Shown in pieces: positions 35,411 to 44,331 of a DNA stretch of 64,000 bases. The notes below the pieces were generated by a model, which worked only from the letters and a program-made list of their open reading frames with translations, was not told the DNA's origin and searched no databases. How positions within the stretch are numbered: the first letter of the stretch is position 1; every line of letters begins with the position of its first letter. The position numbers and the translations under genes are program-made. The stretch is taken from NCBI RefSeq assembly GCF_002563955.1, contig NZ_PDJE01000001.1, positions 62,001 to 126,000 of the forward strand, given 5' to 3'. This DNA is from Paramicrobacterium agarici (lineage in GTDB: Bacteria > Actinomycetota > Actinomycetes > Actinomycetales > Microbacteriaceae).

Positions 35411-38047
35411 TCAGGTCGTGACGTGGACCGCTCCGGTCGCGCCCTTCTCAGCATCCGACATGTAGTGCGACACAAACGGATACGTTCCCGGATCGGGGAA
35501 TGCGAGCTCGACGAAGCCGCCCTGCGCCGGCGCGAGATCGAGCGCCTGGGCGCCGCCGACACCCGTTGAGCCGCCGTCTTTCAGCGTGTAGTCGCCCTCC
35601 TTCCAGACGGTGTGAAACTGTCCACCGATCACGTGGAACGACGACGCAATGTTCGGCCCGGCGTCGAGCACCCAGAAGCGCACCGTGTCACCGGCGGCCG
35701 CCTCGAGCGGAACGTCCCGGTACTGGTTGGCATAGCCATTGAAGGCGACGATGTCGGGGAGCTGCGTGGCAACAGCATCCGGGTCCACCGTGCCGCCGGC
35801 GTCGCCGAGGTAGAACTCCGACTGAACCAGCACGAACTCGTGGTCGACGGGCGCCAGGTCGGGCGGATCGATGATCACGGCACCGAACATGCCGTTCGCG
35901 ATGTGGCTGGACATCGGCATCGTGGCGCAGTGGTACATCCAGATGCCTGCGCGCGTCGCCGTGAACGAGTACTCGAGGCTCTCCCCCGGCATGATCGTGC
36001 GCATCGGCTCGTCGGGCGCGAGCGTTCCGGCGTGAAAGTCGATGGAGTGCCCCATCGTGCCGTTGTTCACGAGCGTCACGTCGAAGACGTCGCCGACCGA
36101 GCCGCGCAGCACGGGGCCCGGCGCTGCGCCGTCGAACATCCAGAGCGTCTGCGTGACGCCGGGAGCCACCTCGACGTCTCTCTCGGTGACCGGCAGCGTG
36201 ATCTCGTGCACATCGCCCTCGGGTGCGGGGTCGAGCGCGGCGTCGTAGGGTACGAAGCCTGCGTCGGGCGACAGATGAAAGTCGAGGTCAGCAGCGGCGG
36301 CCTCACCAGCATCCGCCATGTCACCGTGGTCATGCGCGGCGATCTCGTCGGATTCACCGAGAGCGCCCACGGCTACCACGCTGAGTTCCATGCCCATGGC
36401 GCGGTGCCCCGTCACCGAGCACCACCCGGCCATGTCGTCGGAGATCACGCCGACGTCGATGGTCTCGCTCTCCCCCGGCGCGAGGCGTTGCGAGGCCACG
36501 CCGTTGGCGAACGTGAGGTCGTGAACATCGGTTCCGGTGTTCGTGAACTCGACAACCAGACGGTCTCCGGCGGGCACCTCGAGCACGTCGGGAACAAAGC
36601 GCATTCCATCGACCGTGACCTCGAGCGTCGTCGTCTCGCCCGTCGCCGCTACCTCCGAACCGCCCGTCGTGTTGATTCCCGCGGCAGCCGGGTCGACGGC
36701 GATGCCCCCGGCGACGGCGAGAAGAACAACGGATGCTGCCGTGACGAGCTGGCCGCTCACGGCACGGCGCGGCTTCGCCTGCTCCGGCTTCGTGCCGATG
36801 CGCAGCTGTGCCCCTGGAGCGTGCGTTGCGGGCGCGGGCTCGGCCTTTCGCTCACGCAGCCCCACGACGACCGCGCGCACCGCGAGCACGAGGAACGCGA
36901 TGAATACGGCGAACACGACAAGGCTCAGCAGCACCTTCACGACGCTCGGCACCGGCAGCAGATACGTGGCGATTCCGGCGTTGATCGTCGCGACGCGAAA
37001 CACAGCACCGCGATCAAGCTCGGCCTCGGAGCGCTTGCGGGCGTTCGGCCGCCCCATGATCACGGGCAGAAGGTAGCTGAGGGCTCCGAGCACGATCTGC
37101 ACGGCGAAGCCGGCGATGAACGGCTGCACGATCCACGCGAGCCTGTCGACAGCGATGGCCCATGTCAGGGCGCTGCCGATGCCCGCCGCGAGAAACACCG
37201 CGCACACCGCGAGCCAGCACAGTGCCGCCCCGATCGAAAGGCCCGCGTAGCTGAGCCGCGCGGCATCCGCCATCTGTCTGGTCCCCTCGAACAGCACAAG
37301 GGCAAGGGCGACGAGCCACACCGCAGCGCCCACCGCGACGAGCGGGAGCGCATCGGCCGTCGCGCCCGCGAGAACGAGCACAATGCCGAGAATGGATGCT
37401 GTCAGCACGAGCGGCGAACGGCTGCCGTCTGCGGGGCGCATTCGGGCGTGCAGCACCGTGGGCCAGAAGAGGATCACCGTGCCGAGCACGGTCGTTCCCA
37501 CCCAGCCGAGCAGGTTGACGGTGACGTGCGCGACGAAGAGGCGGGCGCGAAGCGGGTCGTCTGCCGGCACTTGCGACATCCAGAAGCCGAGGCCGACGCC
37601 CACGATAAGCCACACCGCTGAGACGGCATAGAACCGCACGAGCGGCCCGAAACGCGACGTGAGCGCGCCGCGAAGCTGCAGCGTCATGGTGATCGCGTGC
37701 ATGACGGCGGCTGCGGCAACAAGCACAGCCCCGGCGAGAATGAGCGGCATCGTACTGGTGAGAACGCCTGCAACGACGAGCGCGGCTCCGGCGGTGTGCA
37801 GACCGAGTCGGATGCCGAGGCTCGCTCGGCCGCCCGGAGCCTGTCTGCGGGTCAGGGTGTCGGCGAAGTGCTGACTCCAGATGAGAATGGCCGTGCTGAC
37901 GGCGCCGAGCATCGTCACGTGCACCATGAGCCAGGTGCTGTGCGGCAGAAACCGGTGCGCCGTGACCGCGGCAATGGCTCCCAGCATCCAGAGCCCGAGT
38001 AGCGAGTTCGTGATGATGTACCAGGTGCGACGCTCAAGGCTGCGCAT
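35411..38047 (-). CDS. fusion: polytopic membrane domain, cupredoxin, copper nitrite-reductase-type multicopper oxidase
   Basis: An 878-aa protein in three parts. Residues 1-398 form about 11-12 membrane helices with an NnrS/haem-copper-oxidase-like look. Residues 470-560 are a cupredoxin with a type 1 copper site (H509, C543, H548, M551 in GWCSVTGHRAMG). Residues 590-878 match two-domain NirK. Type 1 copper ligands are H667, C707, H715 and M720. Type 2 ligands are H672, H706 and H861, and the catalytic pair is D670 and H805 (NNGTMGHSIDFH, MYHCATMPMSSH). All NirK residues needed for nitrite reduction to NO are present. The membrane part could anchor it and pass electrons through the cupredoxin. 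ATG 38047 has GAAGGGAG upstream; the gene overlaps the NnrS-like gene by 14 bases. Confidence 0.9.
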   Translation of the reverse strand: MRSLERRTWYIITNSLLGLWMLGAIAAVTAHRFLPHSTWLMVHVTMLGAVSTAILIWSQHFADTLTRRQAPGGRASLGIRLGLHTAGAALVVAGVLTSTMPLILAGAVLVAAAAVMHAITMTLQLRGALTSRFGPLVRFYAVSAVWLIVGVGLGFWMSQVPADDPLRARLFVAHVTVNLLGWVGTTVLGTVILFWPTVLHARMRPADGSRSPLVLTASILGIVLVLAGATADALPLVAVGAAVWLVALALVLFEGTRQMADAARLSYAGLSIGAALCWLAVCAVFLAAGIGSALTWAIAVDRLAWIVQPFIAGFAVQIVLGALSYLLPVIMGRPNARKRSEAELDRGAVFRVATINAGIATYLLPVPSVVKVLLSLVVFAVFIAFLVLAVRAVVVGLRERKAEPAPATHAPGAQLRIGTKPEQAKPRRAVSGQLVTAASVVLLAVAGGIAVDPAAAGINTTGGSEVAATGETTTLEVTVDGMRFVPDVLEVPAGDRLVVEFTNTGTDVHDLTFANGVASQRLAPGESETIDVGVISDDMAGWCSVTGHRAMGMELSVVAVGALGESDEIAAHDHGDMADAGEAAAADLDFHLSPDAGFVPYDAALDPAPEGDVHEITLPVTERDVEVAPGVTQTLWMFDGAAPGPVLRGSVGDVFDVTLVNNGTMGHSIDFHAGTLAPDEPMRTIMPGESLEYSFTATRAGIWMYHCATMPMSSHIANGMFGAVIIDPPDLAPVDHEFVLVQSEFYLGDAGGTVDPDAVATQLPDIVAFNGYANQYRDVPLEAAAGDTVRFWVLDAGPNIASSFHVIGGQFHTVWKEGDYTLKDGGSTGVGGAQALDLAPAQGGFVELAFPDPGTYPFVSHYMSDAEKGATGAVHVTT

Positions 38048-39182
38048 GAGGTTCTCCCTTCACGCGGGTCGTCCTGCTCGCGGACACGGCTGACGCCGCC
38101 GCGCACAGCAGAAACAGCACGATTGCCGCGACGTTTGCGATGCCGCCGACCTGCACAACGGTGCCTGCTCCCCGCACGTCACCGATCGCACGCACGATGA
38201 GCGACAGCTGCAGAAGCGCGACGGGAACGTAGAACCACGGGCGGTACGGCAGCGGCGTTCGCAGAACGGCGGGAAGAATGACCGAGGCATGGGCCATGAT
38301 CATCGACATCACGAAGCCCAGCAGAACCGCGTGCGTGACAAGGTCGTATGCGGCAGCATCCGGCTCCCCGCCCGCAAGCAGGACGGCGCTCGCGGCCGCG
38401 AGCCACGCGTAGCCGCTCAGCAGGCACACCGCCATGTAGCGCGCGGCGCCGGTCGACGCGATCGTCACGCGCGCGACATCGACAACGAGAAGCCACACGA
38501 CGAGCACGAGCAGCACGGCACCGAGAACGGCGTGAGCGGTTCCCGGCCAGATCACCGTTGCCAGTGCAGAGGCGGAGACGCCGATTGCGAGGGCGAGCCC
38601 GGCGTTCTCGCCCCGAGCTGTGAGCCCGCCCGCGCGCCCCAACTCGATGCGCTCGCCCACGATCGTGAGCACGAGAAAGACCGCGGCAACGAGACTCACG
38701 CTCGCGAAGGGCACTCCGGCGGACCAGAGCCCCGCCGCAAGGAGCCCGCAGGTTGCGGCGAGCGCCTGTACGCTCGTTGCCACGGCGGGCTGCCGCTGCC
38801 AGATGAGCCGGTAGATGACGAGCATGAGGGCAAGTCCGAGCACGATCGCTGTTCGCCCGACGGCGGCGGGAATCGGCGTGATGAGGCTCAGAGCGCCGAG
38901 ACTGAGCAGAAGCGGAGCCGCGTACGCCCAGGTGCGACGGATCGCGACGGCGCGTTCGAGAACGACGAGCGATCCGACGAAGCCGAACAGCATGGCGGGC
39001 GCGTGCGCGTCCTGAAGTGCTTCAGCATCCATCTCGAACACGCCCATGCGCGCAAGCCCGGCTGCCATGCCGACGAGAAGTGCGACACCGGCCGGTGCGG
39101 CGAAGGCAAGACGAGCAACGCGCACGCCACCCCCGCCTGCTGGGGCGTGCACGCTGTGAGGGGAACGCGCTGCTTTCGGCAC
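38034..39182 (-). CDS. NnrS-like polytopic membrane protein
   Basis: A 382-aa protein with about 12 membrane helices. Histidines in DAHAPAMLFGFVGS and MIMAHASVILP recall the haem-copper-oxidase-like NnrS family that accompanies denitrification genes. It is first in a two-gene operon with the NirK fusion, overlapping it by 14 bases. The start is GTG 39180-39182, with TAGGCT six bases upstream (39189-39194) as a leaderless-type -10 and a perfect palindrome over the -35 region. It may help in NO tolerance or electron delivery; this is inference from the neighbour. Confidence 0.75.
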   Translation of the reverse strand: MPKAARSPHSVHAPAGGGGVRVARLAFAAPAGVALLVGMAAGLARMGVFEMDAEALQDAHAPAMLFGFVGSLVVLERAVAIRRTWAYAAPLLLSLGALSLITPIPAAVGRTAIVLGLALMLVIYRLIWQRQPAVATSVQALAATCGLLAAGLWSAGVPFASVSLVAAVFLVLTIVGERIELGRAGGLTARGENAGLALAIGVSASALATVIWPGTAHAVLGAVLLVLVVWLLVVDVARVTIASTGAARYMAVCLLSGYAWLAAASAVLLAGGEPDAAAYDLVTHAVLLGFVMSMIMAHASVILPAVLRTPLPYRPWFYVPVALLQLSLIVRAIGDVRGAGTVVQVGGIANVAAIVLFLLCAAASAVSASRTTRVKGEPHAQP

Positions 39183-39203
39183 GGTTCCAGCCTACCGCTC
39201 ATG

Positions 39204-39220
39204 TTCTACAACTTGTAGAA
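39204..39220 (-). promoter_or_regulatory. 17-bp perfect palindromic operator before the NirK operon
   Basis: TTCTACAACTTGTAGAA is an 8+1+8 perfect palindrome placed 10 bases upstream of the -10 box TAGGCT (39189-39194) of the NnrS-like/NirK operon, so it covers the -35 region. This is the position of a repressor site. No regulator gene is adjacent. Confidence 0.65.
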
Positions 39221-39276
39221 GTTGTCGCTCATCGACGGCTCCGGCAGGCGACGCGACAGGCTTGTTAACGTTCGAC

Positions 39277-39302
39277 GGGGCCGCGGCTCACGCCGCGACC
39301 CC
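39277..39302 (-). terminator. hairpin terminator downstream of yceI
   Basis: GGGG-C-CGCGGC (39277-39287) pairs with GCCGCG-A-CCCC (39292-39302) around loop TCAC, with one C-A mismatch. It lies 23 bases after the stop of the YceI gene. Confidence 0.7.
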
Positions 39303-39325
39303 GAGCTGACATGCTGGACGATGGA

Positions 39326-39880
39326 CTACTGCTGAAGAGCGAACTGCAGGTCGAGCGTGATCGCGACCTTGTCGCCGAGGGTCATGCCGCCGGCTTCGAT
39401 CGCCGCGTTCCAGTTGACGCCGTAGTCGAGTCGGTTGATGGTCGTCGACGCGGTGAGCCCCGCCTTGGTCTGCCCCTGCGCGTCGATGACGCCGCCGAAC
39501 TCACCGGTCAGCGTGACGGGCTTGGTGACGCCGCGGAGGGTTAGCTCGCCCTCGATCGTGAAGTCGTCGCCATCGTTCGAGATCTTCGTCGAGCGGAAAG
39601 TCATGGTCGGAAACTCGTCGACCTTGAAGAAGTCGCTCGTGCGCAGGTGGTTGTCGCGGTCTGCCTGTCCGGTGTTGACGCTGGAAACGTCGATCGTCGC
39701 CTCAACGGTGCTGTCGGCCGGGTTCTCAGCGGTTACGACGGTGGCGTCGACGACGTCGAAGGTTCCGCGAACCTTGCTGATCATGAGGTGCTTGAGCGAG
39801 AACTCCAGTTTGGAGTGCATCGGGTCAAGCGTCCAGGTGCCGGCAATGTACTGGGGGTGAACGAGTGTGTTTTCAGTCAT
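39326..39880 (-). CDS. YceI-family lipid-binding protein
   Basis: A 184-aa YceI lipocalin-like barrel that binds polyisoprenoid-type ligands. The N-terminal GTWTLDPMHSKLEFSLKHLMISKVRGTF-type motif (with the conserved DxxHS), RTSDFFKVDEFPTMTFRS and LTLRGVTKPV are all diagnostic. There is no signal peptide, which is common for the actinobacterial branch. ATG 39878-39880 was chosen; a start 16 codons earlier would add MQLHRYM-type residues. ATGCAACTGCAT, a near palindrome at 39887-39898, sits directly in front of the start. Confidence 0.92.
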   Translation of the reverse strand: MTENTLVHPQYIAGTWTLDPMHSKLEFSLKHLMISKVRGTFDVVDATVVTAENPADSTVEATIDVSSVNTGQADRDNHLRTSDFFKVDEFPTMTFRSTKISNDGDDFTIEGELTLRGVTKPVTLTGEFGGVIDAQGQTKAGLTASTTINRLDYGVNWNAAIEAGGMTLGDKVAITLDLQFALQQ

Positions 39881-39958
39881 GTATCTATGCAACTGCATGT
39901 ACTTTCGAACTATTCCTTGCCGCGACAACTTTTTTTGAGATTTTTCTCGCGCCCGAAT

Positions 39959-40726
39959 TCAGGTCGCATTCCAGAGGTCGCGATAGTACGCCAGACGCTC
40001 ACGATCGGGCTCGACGCCATACGCCTCGATAAGCGCGTCCTCCCACCCGGGGCCGTAGTTCCACTCGGTGCTCATCGATGCGACGGCGATATCAGCCCAG
40101 CGGTCAGCGACGCCGAGTGCGCCGAAATCCACGTGCCCGCTGCATCGCCCCACATCGTCGATAAGCGTGTTCGGGCAGCAGGCGTCGCCGTGGCAGACGA
40201 CCAGCTTGTCGGCATCCGGTGCCTCTTTCAGGGGTTCAGGCAGATGGATGCCGCGGCCCGCCGCGTTCGCGAAGCGCGACTCGACTCCCCAGTCGAACGG
40301 GCACACGTCGACCGGAAGTGCGTCATGCAGGGAGCGAAGGCCCCGCCCGATCGCTGCGACTGCAACTGCCGGATCGGCGATCCATCGTGGCGCGACTGCG
40401 CTCTGGCCCGACAGCGCCTCGGTGACGAGCCATTCGTGGCGAGCATCCTGCCCCTGCTCGATGACGCGCGGTACCGGAATGTAGCGCGCCGCCCACGTCA
40501 GCCTCTCGGCCTCTGCGGCCATGGACGTCTCGGCATCGTGGGGACCCCACTTGATGTACCGGGCTTTGTCACCCGCTGCCGGCTCGGCACGAAACGTGAG
40601 TCCGCCGATCTGGTTGCGCCACACCGGAGTGAGTCGATCGTCTCCCGCGAGCTCTCGTACCACGGCGGGCACGGTGGTCGGTGCTGTCGGTATCGACACG
40701 GGCGGCTCCTTGCTCGATTCGTCCAC
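39959..40726 (-). CDS. APH(3')-family aminoglycoside phosphotransferase-like protein
   Basis: A 255-aa kinase of the aminoglycoside phosphotransferase family. The Brenner motif with the catalytic aspartate reads VCHGDACCPNTLID, the metal-binding DFG-like motif is HVDFGALGVADRWADIAVA, and the ATP lysine lies in RYIKWGPHDAE. These are close to APH(3') enzymes, including the cysteine-containing CHGDACLPN-type signature. Chromosomal members in environmental actinobacteria may phosphorylate antibiotics or other hydroxylated compounds. It lies between yceI and yeiH-like genes without obvious mobile elements. Resistance is a prediction only. Confidence 0.88.
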   Translation of the reverse strand: MDESSKEPPVSIPTAPTTVPAVVRELAGDDRLTPVWRNQIGGLTFRAEPAAGDKARYIKWGPHDAETSMAAEAERLTWAARYIPVPRVIEQGQDARHEWLVTEALSGQSAVAPRWIADPAVAVAAIGRGLRSLHDALPVDVCPFDWGVESRFANAAGRGIHLPEPLKEAPDADKLVVCHGDACCPNTLIDDVGRCSGHVDFGALGVADRWADIAVASMSTEWNYGPGWEDALIEAYGVEPDRERLAYYRDLWNAT

Positions 40727-40777
40727 GATCTTACGGTGGCCGACTCGGTGCGCCCCGGTGCCACGGTTCCGGTACGC

Positions 40778-41806
40778 TCAGGCAACGAGCATGACGCCGG
40801 CGAGAGCAATGCCCGAGACGACGAGAGTGCTGCACGCGGCGAGCGCGAAGGGCCTTGGTCCGACCGTGACGAGAGAGCGGATCTTGACGCCAGCGCCGAG
40901 CGCGAACATCGCCGCTGCGAGGAGCGCATTCTGAACGACGGATGCTGCGTCGACGATGGGAGCGGGAACGATGCCGAACGATCGCAGCGCGACCATCGCG
41001 ATGAAGCCGACGACGAACAGCGGCATGATCGGAGAGCGCTTGCCCCCGGACCCGGCGCTCTGCCGGCGGCGCACGGCGCTGACCACCGCCATCACGGGAG
41101 CGAGCATGAGTACACGCGCGAGCTTGACGACGACGGCGACACCGAGTGCACCGCCCCCGATAATTCCACCCGCCGCGACAACCTGAGCAACCTCGTGAAT
41201 CGAACCGCCCGCCCAGAGACCAGCACTGTGAGCCGTGAGACCGAGGGCGCCCGCCGCGAGCGGAACGAGTGGGATCATGAGGGTTCCGAAGAGCACAACA
41301 AGCGCGATCGCTGTCACGACCTCCTCGTCGTCGTCCGGCTCGACGACGCCGTCGACTGCTGCAACCGCCGCTGCCCCGCAGATCGAGAAGCCGCACGCGA
41401 TCAGCAGCCTCTGCGTGAAGCTGATGCCCATCAGCTTGCCGATCAGCATCGTGGCAGCGATTCCTCCGACGACGATCGCGATCACGAGCAGCACGACGCC
41501 GAATCCGAGGCCGAGAACATCCCCGACCACCAGCTGAAGGCCGAGCAGCACGACGCCGACCCGCAGAAGCTTCTTCGCTGCGAACGCGAGTCCCGCGTCG
41601 AACATCGTTGAGAGGGGAACAAGGTTGCGCAGCATGACGCCGAGCACGATCGCGATCAGCAGCGCACTCACCGCCGGAATCAGACGGTTCACCGCGAGGG
41701 CGACACCGACGGCGACGGCGCAGAGCGCCAGTCCCGGCAGAAGGCCGCGAATCGGGCGACGCAGAGCAGGTGACGGAGTGATTCTCTCGGACGCAGGAGT
41801 AGACAT
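40778..41806 (-). CDS. YeiH-family (UPF0324) putative sulfate exporter
   Basis: A 342-aa membrane protein with about ten helices. Diagnostic stretches are ALLIAIVLGVMLRN, GVVLLGLQL, CGFSICGAAAVAA, LWAGGSIHEVAQVV and GAGVKIRSL. In E. coli, YeiH sits beside the LysR regulator YeiE and is linked to sulfite or sulfate homeostasis; the same divergent pair is found here. The start ATG 41804-41806 has CATTCT seven bases upstream (41814-41819 on the opposite strand), a possible leaderless -10; the 18 codons before it are not needed. Confidence 0.92.
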   Translation of the reverse strand: MSTPASERITPSPALRRPIRGLLPGLALCAVAVGVALAVNRLIPAVSALLIAIVLGVMLRNLVPLSTMFDAGLAFAAKKLLRVGVVLLGLQLVVGDVLGLGFGVVLLVIAIVVGGIAATMLIGKLMGISFTQRLLIACGFSICGAAAVAAVDGVVEPDDDEEVVTAIALVVLFGTLMIPLVPLAAGALGLTAHSAGLWAGGSIHEVAQVVAAGGIIGGGALGVAVVVKLARVLMLAPVMAVVSAVRRRQSAGSGGKRSPIMPLFVVGFIAMVALRSFGIVPAPIVDAASVVQNALLAAAMFALGAGVKIRSLVTVGPRPFALAACSTLVVSGIALAGVMLVA

Positions 41807-41863
41807 GCTGTCAAGAATGCCGACGCGCACACTGCAACGGAATGCCGGGTTTTCACCCACGTC

Positions 41864-41878
41864 ATATCATTTCGATAT
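41864..41878. promoter_or_regulatory. LysR box overlapping the -10 and start codon of the LysR gene
   Basis: ATATC-ATTTC-GATAT is a perfect 5+5+5 inverted repeat with the T-N11-A form of LysR sites. TATCAT inside it (41865-41870) lies six bases before ATG 41877, so the palindrome covers both the -10 box and the start codon. The YeiH gene starts 57 bases away in the other direction. Confidence 0.6.
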
Positions 41879-42794
41879 GGCACAACTTCCCGATCTGGCG
41901 GCACTGGCGCTCCTCTGCGCTGTCGCTGAGCACGGCAGTCTCAGCAGAGCAGCGGCGAGCATCGGCATGGTGCAGCCCAATGCCACGCGCACCCTTCGCC
42001 AGCTGGAGTCAGAGCTGGGCTTCAGACTCGTCGATCGCGGCCCGCGCGGTTCTACGCTGACGCACGATGGCGCGATCGTCGCCGACTGGGCCTCCGACGT
42101 CGTGGCTGCCGCGCGCGACTTACGATCTGCGGCCGAAGCCCTGCGCGATTCGCAGCAGTCGCACGTGCGTGTTGCCGCGAGCAAGACGGTCGCCGAGGCA
42201 TTCCTGCCGCGCTGGCTCGCCGTGCTGAGAGCAGAGCGCCCTCAGGTGGCGCTTCACCTGACGGCTCAGAATTCGCATGAGGTGCAGGATGCTGTGGAGG
42301 CAGGAGACGCCGATGTGGGCTTTGTCGAGTCGCCCGGCGTTCGCCGCGGGCTGCGTCACGCAGAGGTCGCCCGCGACCGTCTGGTGGTCGTCGTTTCTCC
42401 GCAGCATCCCTGGGCTCGACGCCGTCGGCCGGTGACGGATGCTGAGCTTGCGCGCACGTCACTCGTCGTTCGCGAGCCGGGCTCTGGTACGCGCACCACC
42501 TTCGAGTCGGCACTTGCGCACCTCGACTCTGTCGCTCCGACACTCGAGCTCGACAGCAATGCAGCCGTGCGCATCAGCGTCGCCTCTGGCGCCGGGCCCG
42601 CCGTGCTGAGCGAGCTTGCCGTGGCTGATGCCGTACGCTCAGGCGAGCTCGTGACCGTTCCCACGGAGCGCGAATTCGCTCGTCGCATGAGGGCGATCTG
42701 GCTTCCGGGCACCGTTCACGATGCGGCGGAGCTTCTGGTCAGCATCGCGCTGCGCGCTCGCACGACGCGCGTCGAGGGCTCGCACACGCGCTGA
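41877..42794 (+). CDS. LysR-family transcriptional regulator
   Basis: A 305-aa LysR regulator. The N-terminal helix-turn-helix reads LCAVAEHGSLSRAAASIGMVQPNATRTLRQLESELG, followed by LVDRGPRGSTLT, and the rest is a type 2 periplasmic-binding-protein-like effector domain. It is divergent from the yeiH-like gene, the YeiE/YeiH arrangement, so that exporter is the probable target. ATG 41877 has a leaderless-type -10 (TATCAT) and a palindrome across the start. The open frame upstream belongs to antisense of yeiH. Confidence 0.92.
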   Translation: MAQLPDLAALALLCAVAEHGSLSRAAASIGMVQPNATRTLRQLESELGFRLVDRGPRGSTLTHDGAIVADWASDVVAAARDLRSAAEALRDSQQSHVRVAASKTVAEAFLPRWLAVLRAERPQVALHLTAQNSHEVQDAVEAGDADVGFVESPGVRRGLRHAEVARDRLVVVVSPQHPWARRRRPVTDAELARTSLVVREPGSGTRTTFESALAHLDSVAPTLELDSNAAVRISVASGAGPAVLSELAVADAVRSGELVTVPTEREFARRMRAIWLPGTVHDAAELLVSIALRARTTRVEGSHTR

Positions 42795-42885
42795 CGGCGG
42801 CACGCCGCCGCGATGACGTCGGCCGTCGCTGTCGCTCGATAAGGTCGCAGGTATTGAGTCCACAGACTGAACAAAGGAGTTCTGC

Positions 42886-44259
42886 ATGTCGACGCCATCC
42901 GCGCCGAACAAGACCTCATCCCGCCGAAGCGTTATGCGCCCGATCAACCGCTTTCTGGAGCGCTGGATTCCCTCGGCACTCACCTTCGCGATCGTCCTGA
43001 CCATCATCGTCGCCATCCTGGCGATGACGCTCACGCAGACGAGCCCCGTCGACGTGGTCACGGGGTGGGGCGACGGCCTTGCAGGTCTGCTCGCATTCAT
43101 CACGCAGATGTGTCTCATCCTGCTGCTCGGCTACATGCTCGCCAACACACGACCCGTGCGCAAGCTGCTCGGGTGGCTGGCGAGCGTGCCTACGGGACCT
43201 GGAACGGCGTACGTGTTCGTCTTCGTCGTCGGAGCGATCGCGAGTCTCATCACGTGGGGTCTCGGGCTCATCGTGGGCACGCTTCTCGCCAGGGAGATCG
43301 CCGTCAAGGCGCGTAAGCGCGGCTACAGAGTGCACTTCCCCCTGCTGGTCGCCGCCGGATACTCCGGCTTCGTCGTGTGGCACATGGGCTACTCCGGCTC
43401 GGGTCCGCTCACGGCGGCGACGCCCGACTCATTCCTCGCCCCGGCGCTCGATGACGAGATCATTCCCGTGTCGCAGACCATCTTCTCGTCGTGGAACATG
43501 CTCGCCGCCCTCGCGGTGATCGTCGTGGTCGCCGTATTGTTCTTCCTCATTCGCCCTAAGAGCGGTGACCCGATCTACGAGCTGCCTGAGACGGTCGGGT
43601 CTGAAGAGCGCGACGAAGCCGACGAGGCCGTCGTGACCCCGGCCGATCGCATCGATGCATCCCGCATTCTGACGCTGATTCTGGGGCTCGCGCTCGTTGC
43701 CTACTTGATCGTGCACTTCGTGCAGGGCGGCACTCTCACGCTCGACATCGTGAACTGGTCGTTCCTCGCGCTGATCCTGCTGCTGGTGAAGAATCCGTTC
43801 GAGCTGATTCACCTCACAAAGAAGGCGGCGTCGAATGTGGGCGAGATTCTGCTGCAGTTCCCGCTCTATGCCGGCATCCTCGGCATCATGTCATCGTCGG
43901 GTCTGATCACGCTGTTCTCAGACGCGTTCGTGTCGATCTCGACGCCGACCACGTTCGGCGTGCTCGCGCTGCTCTCGGCGGGCATCGTCAACTTCTTCGT
44001 GCCGTCGGGCGGTGGCCAGTTCGCGGTGCAGGGCCCCATCATGATCGACGCGGCTCATCAGCTCGGCGTGGACCCCTCGATCGCGATCATGGCGGTGGCG
44101 TACGGCGACCAATGGACGAACATGATTCAGCCCTTCTGGGCGCTGCCTGTGCTGGCGATCGCCGGCCTGAAGATGCGCGACATCCTGGGGTACACGTTCG
44201 TCACGCTGCTCGGCTCTGGTGTCGTGATGGCGGCGGTGCTGCTGATCGTCAGTCTCTGA
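42886..44259 (+). CDS. short-chain fatty acid transporter (AtoE/TIGR00366 family)
   Basis: A 457-aa permease with about 12 helices. It matches the AtoE/ScfA family of short-chain fatty acid (acetoacetate, butyrate) transporters: WGDGLAGLLAFITQMCLIL near the N-terminus, TWGLGLIVGTLLAREIA, VVWHMGYSGSGPL, and the C-terminal NFFVPSGGGQFAVQGP and YGDQWTNMIQPFWALP are characteristic. ATG 42886 has AAAGGAG upstream. It is monocistronic with a strong terminator; no thiolase or CoA-transferase gene lies next to it. Confidence 0.92.
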   Translation: MSTPSAPNKTSSRRSVMRPINRFLERWIPSALTFAIVLTIIVAILAMTLTQTSPVDVVTGWGDGLAGLLAFITQMCLILLLGYMLANTRPVRKLLGWLASVPTGPGTAYVFVFVVGAIASLITWGLGLIVGTLLAREIAVKARKRGYRVHFPLLVAAGYSGFVVWHMGYSGSGPLTAATPDSFLAPALDDEIIPVSQTIFSSWNMLAALAVIVVVAVLFFLIRPKSGDPIYELPETVGSEERDEADEAVVTPADRIDASRILTLILGLALVAYLIVHFVQGGTLTLDIVNWSFLALILLLVKNPFELIHLTKKAASNVGEILLQFPLYAGILGIMSSSGLITLFSDAFVSISTPTTFGVLALLSAGIVNFFVPSGGGQFAVQGPIMIDAAHQLGVDPSIAIMAVAYGDQWTNMIQPFWALPVLAIAGLKMRDILGYTFVTLLGSGVVMAAVLLIVSL

Positions 44260-44293
44260 GACGGACCGCAGCCGCTGCGATCGGCCAAACGAC

Positions 44294-44324
44294 AGAACCC
44301 CCGGTCGCAATGACCGGGGGTTCT
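44294..44324 (+). terminator. intrinsic terminator after the fatty acid transporter
   Basis: AGAACCCCCGGTC (44294-44306) pairs perfectly with GACCGGGGGTTCT (44312-44324), 13 bp with loop GCAAT. It separates the transporter from the tRNA-Met gene on the other strand and may serve both. Confidence 0.88.
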
Positions 44325-44331
44325 CTGTGCG

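Noticed and set aside
35612..37621. 669-codon plus-strand open frame opposite the NirK fusion
   Set aside because: It is antisense to a clearly recognised gene, is rich in Arg/His/Asp as expected for a GC-rich shadow frame, and has no domain or ribosome binding site.
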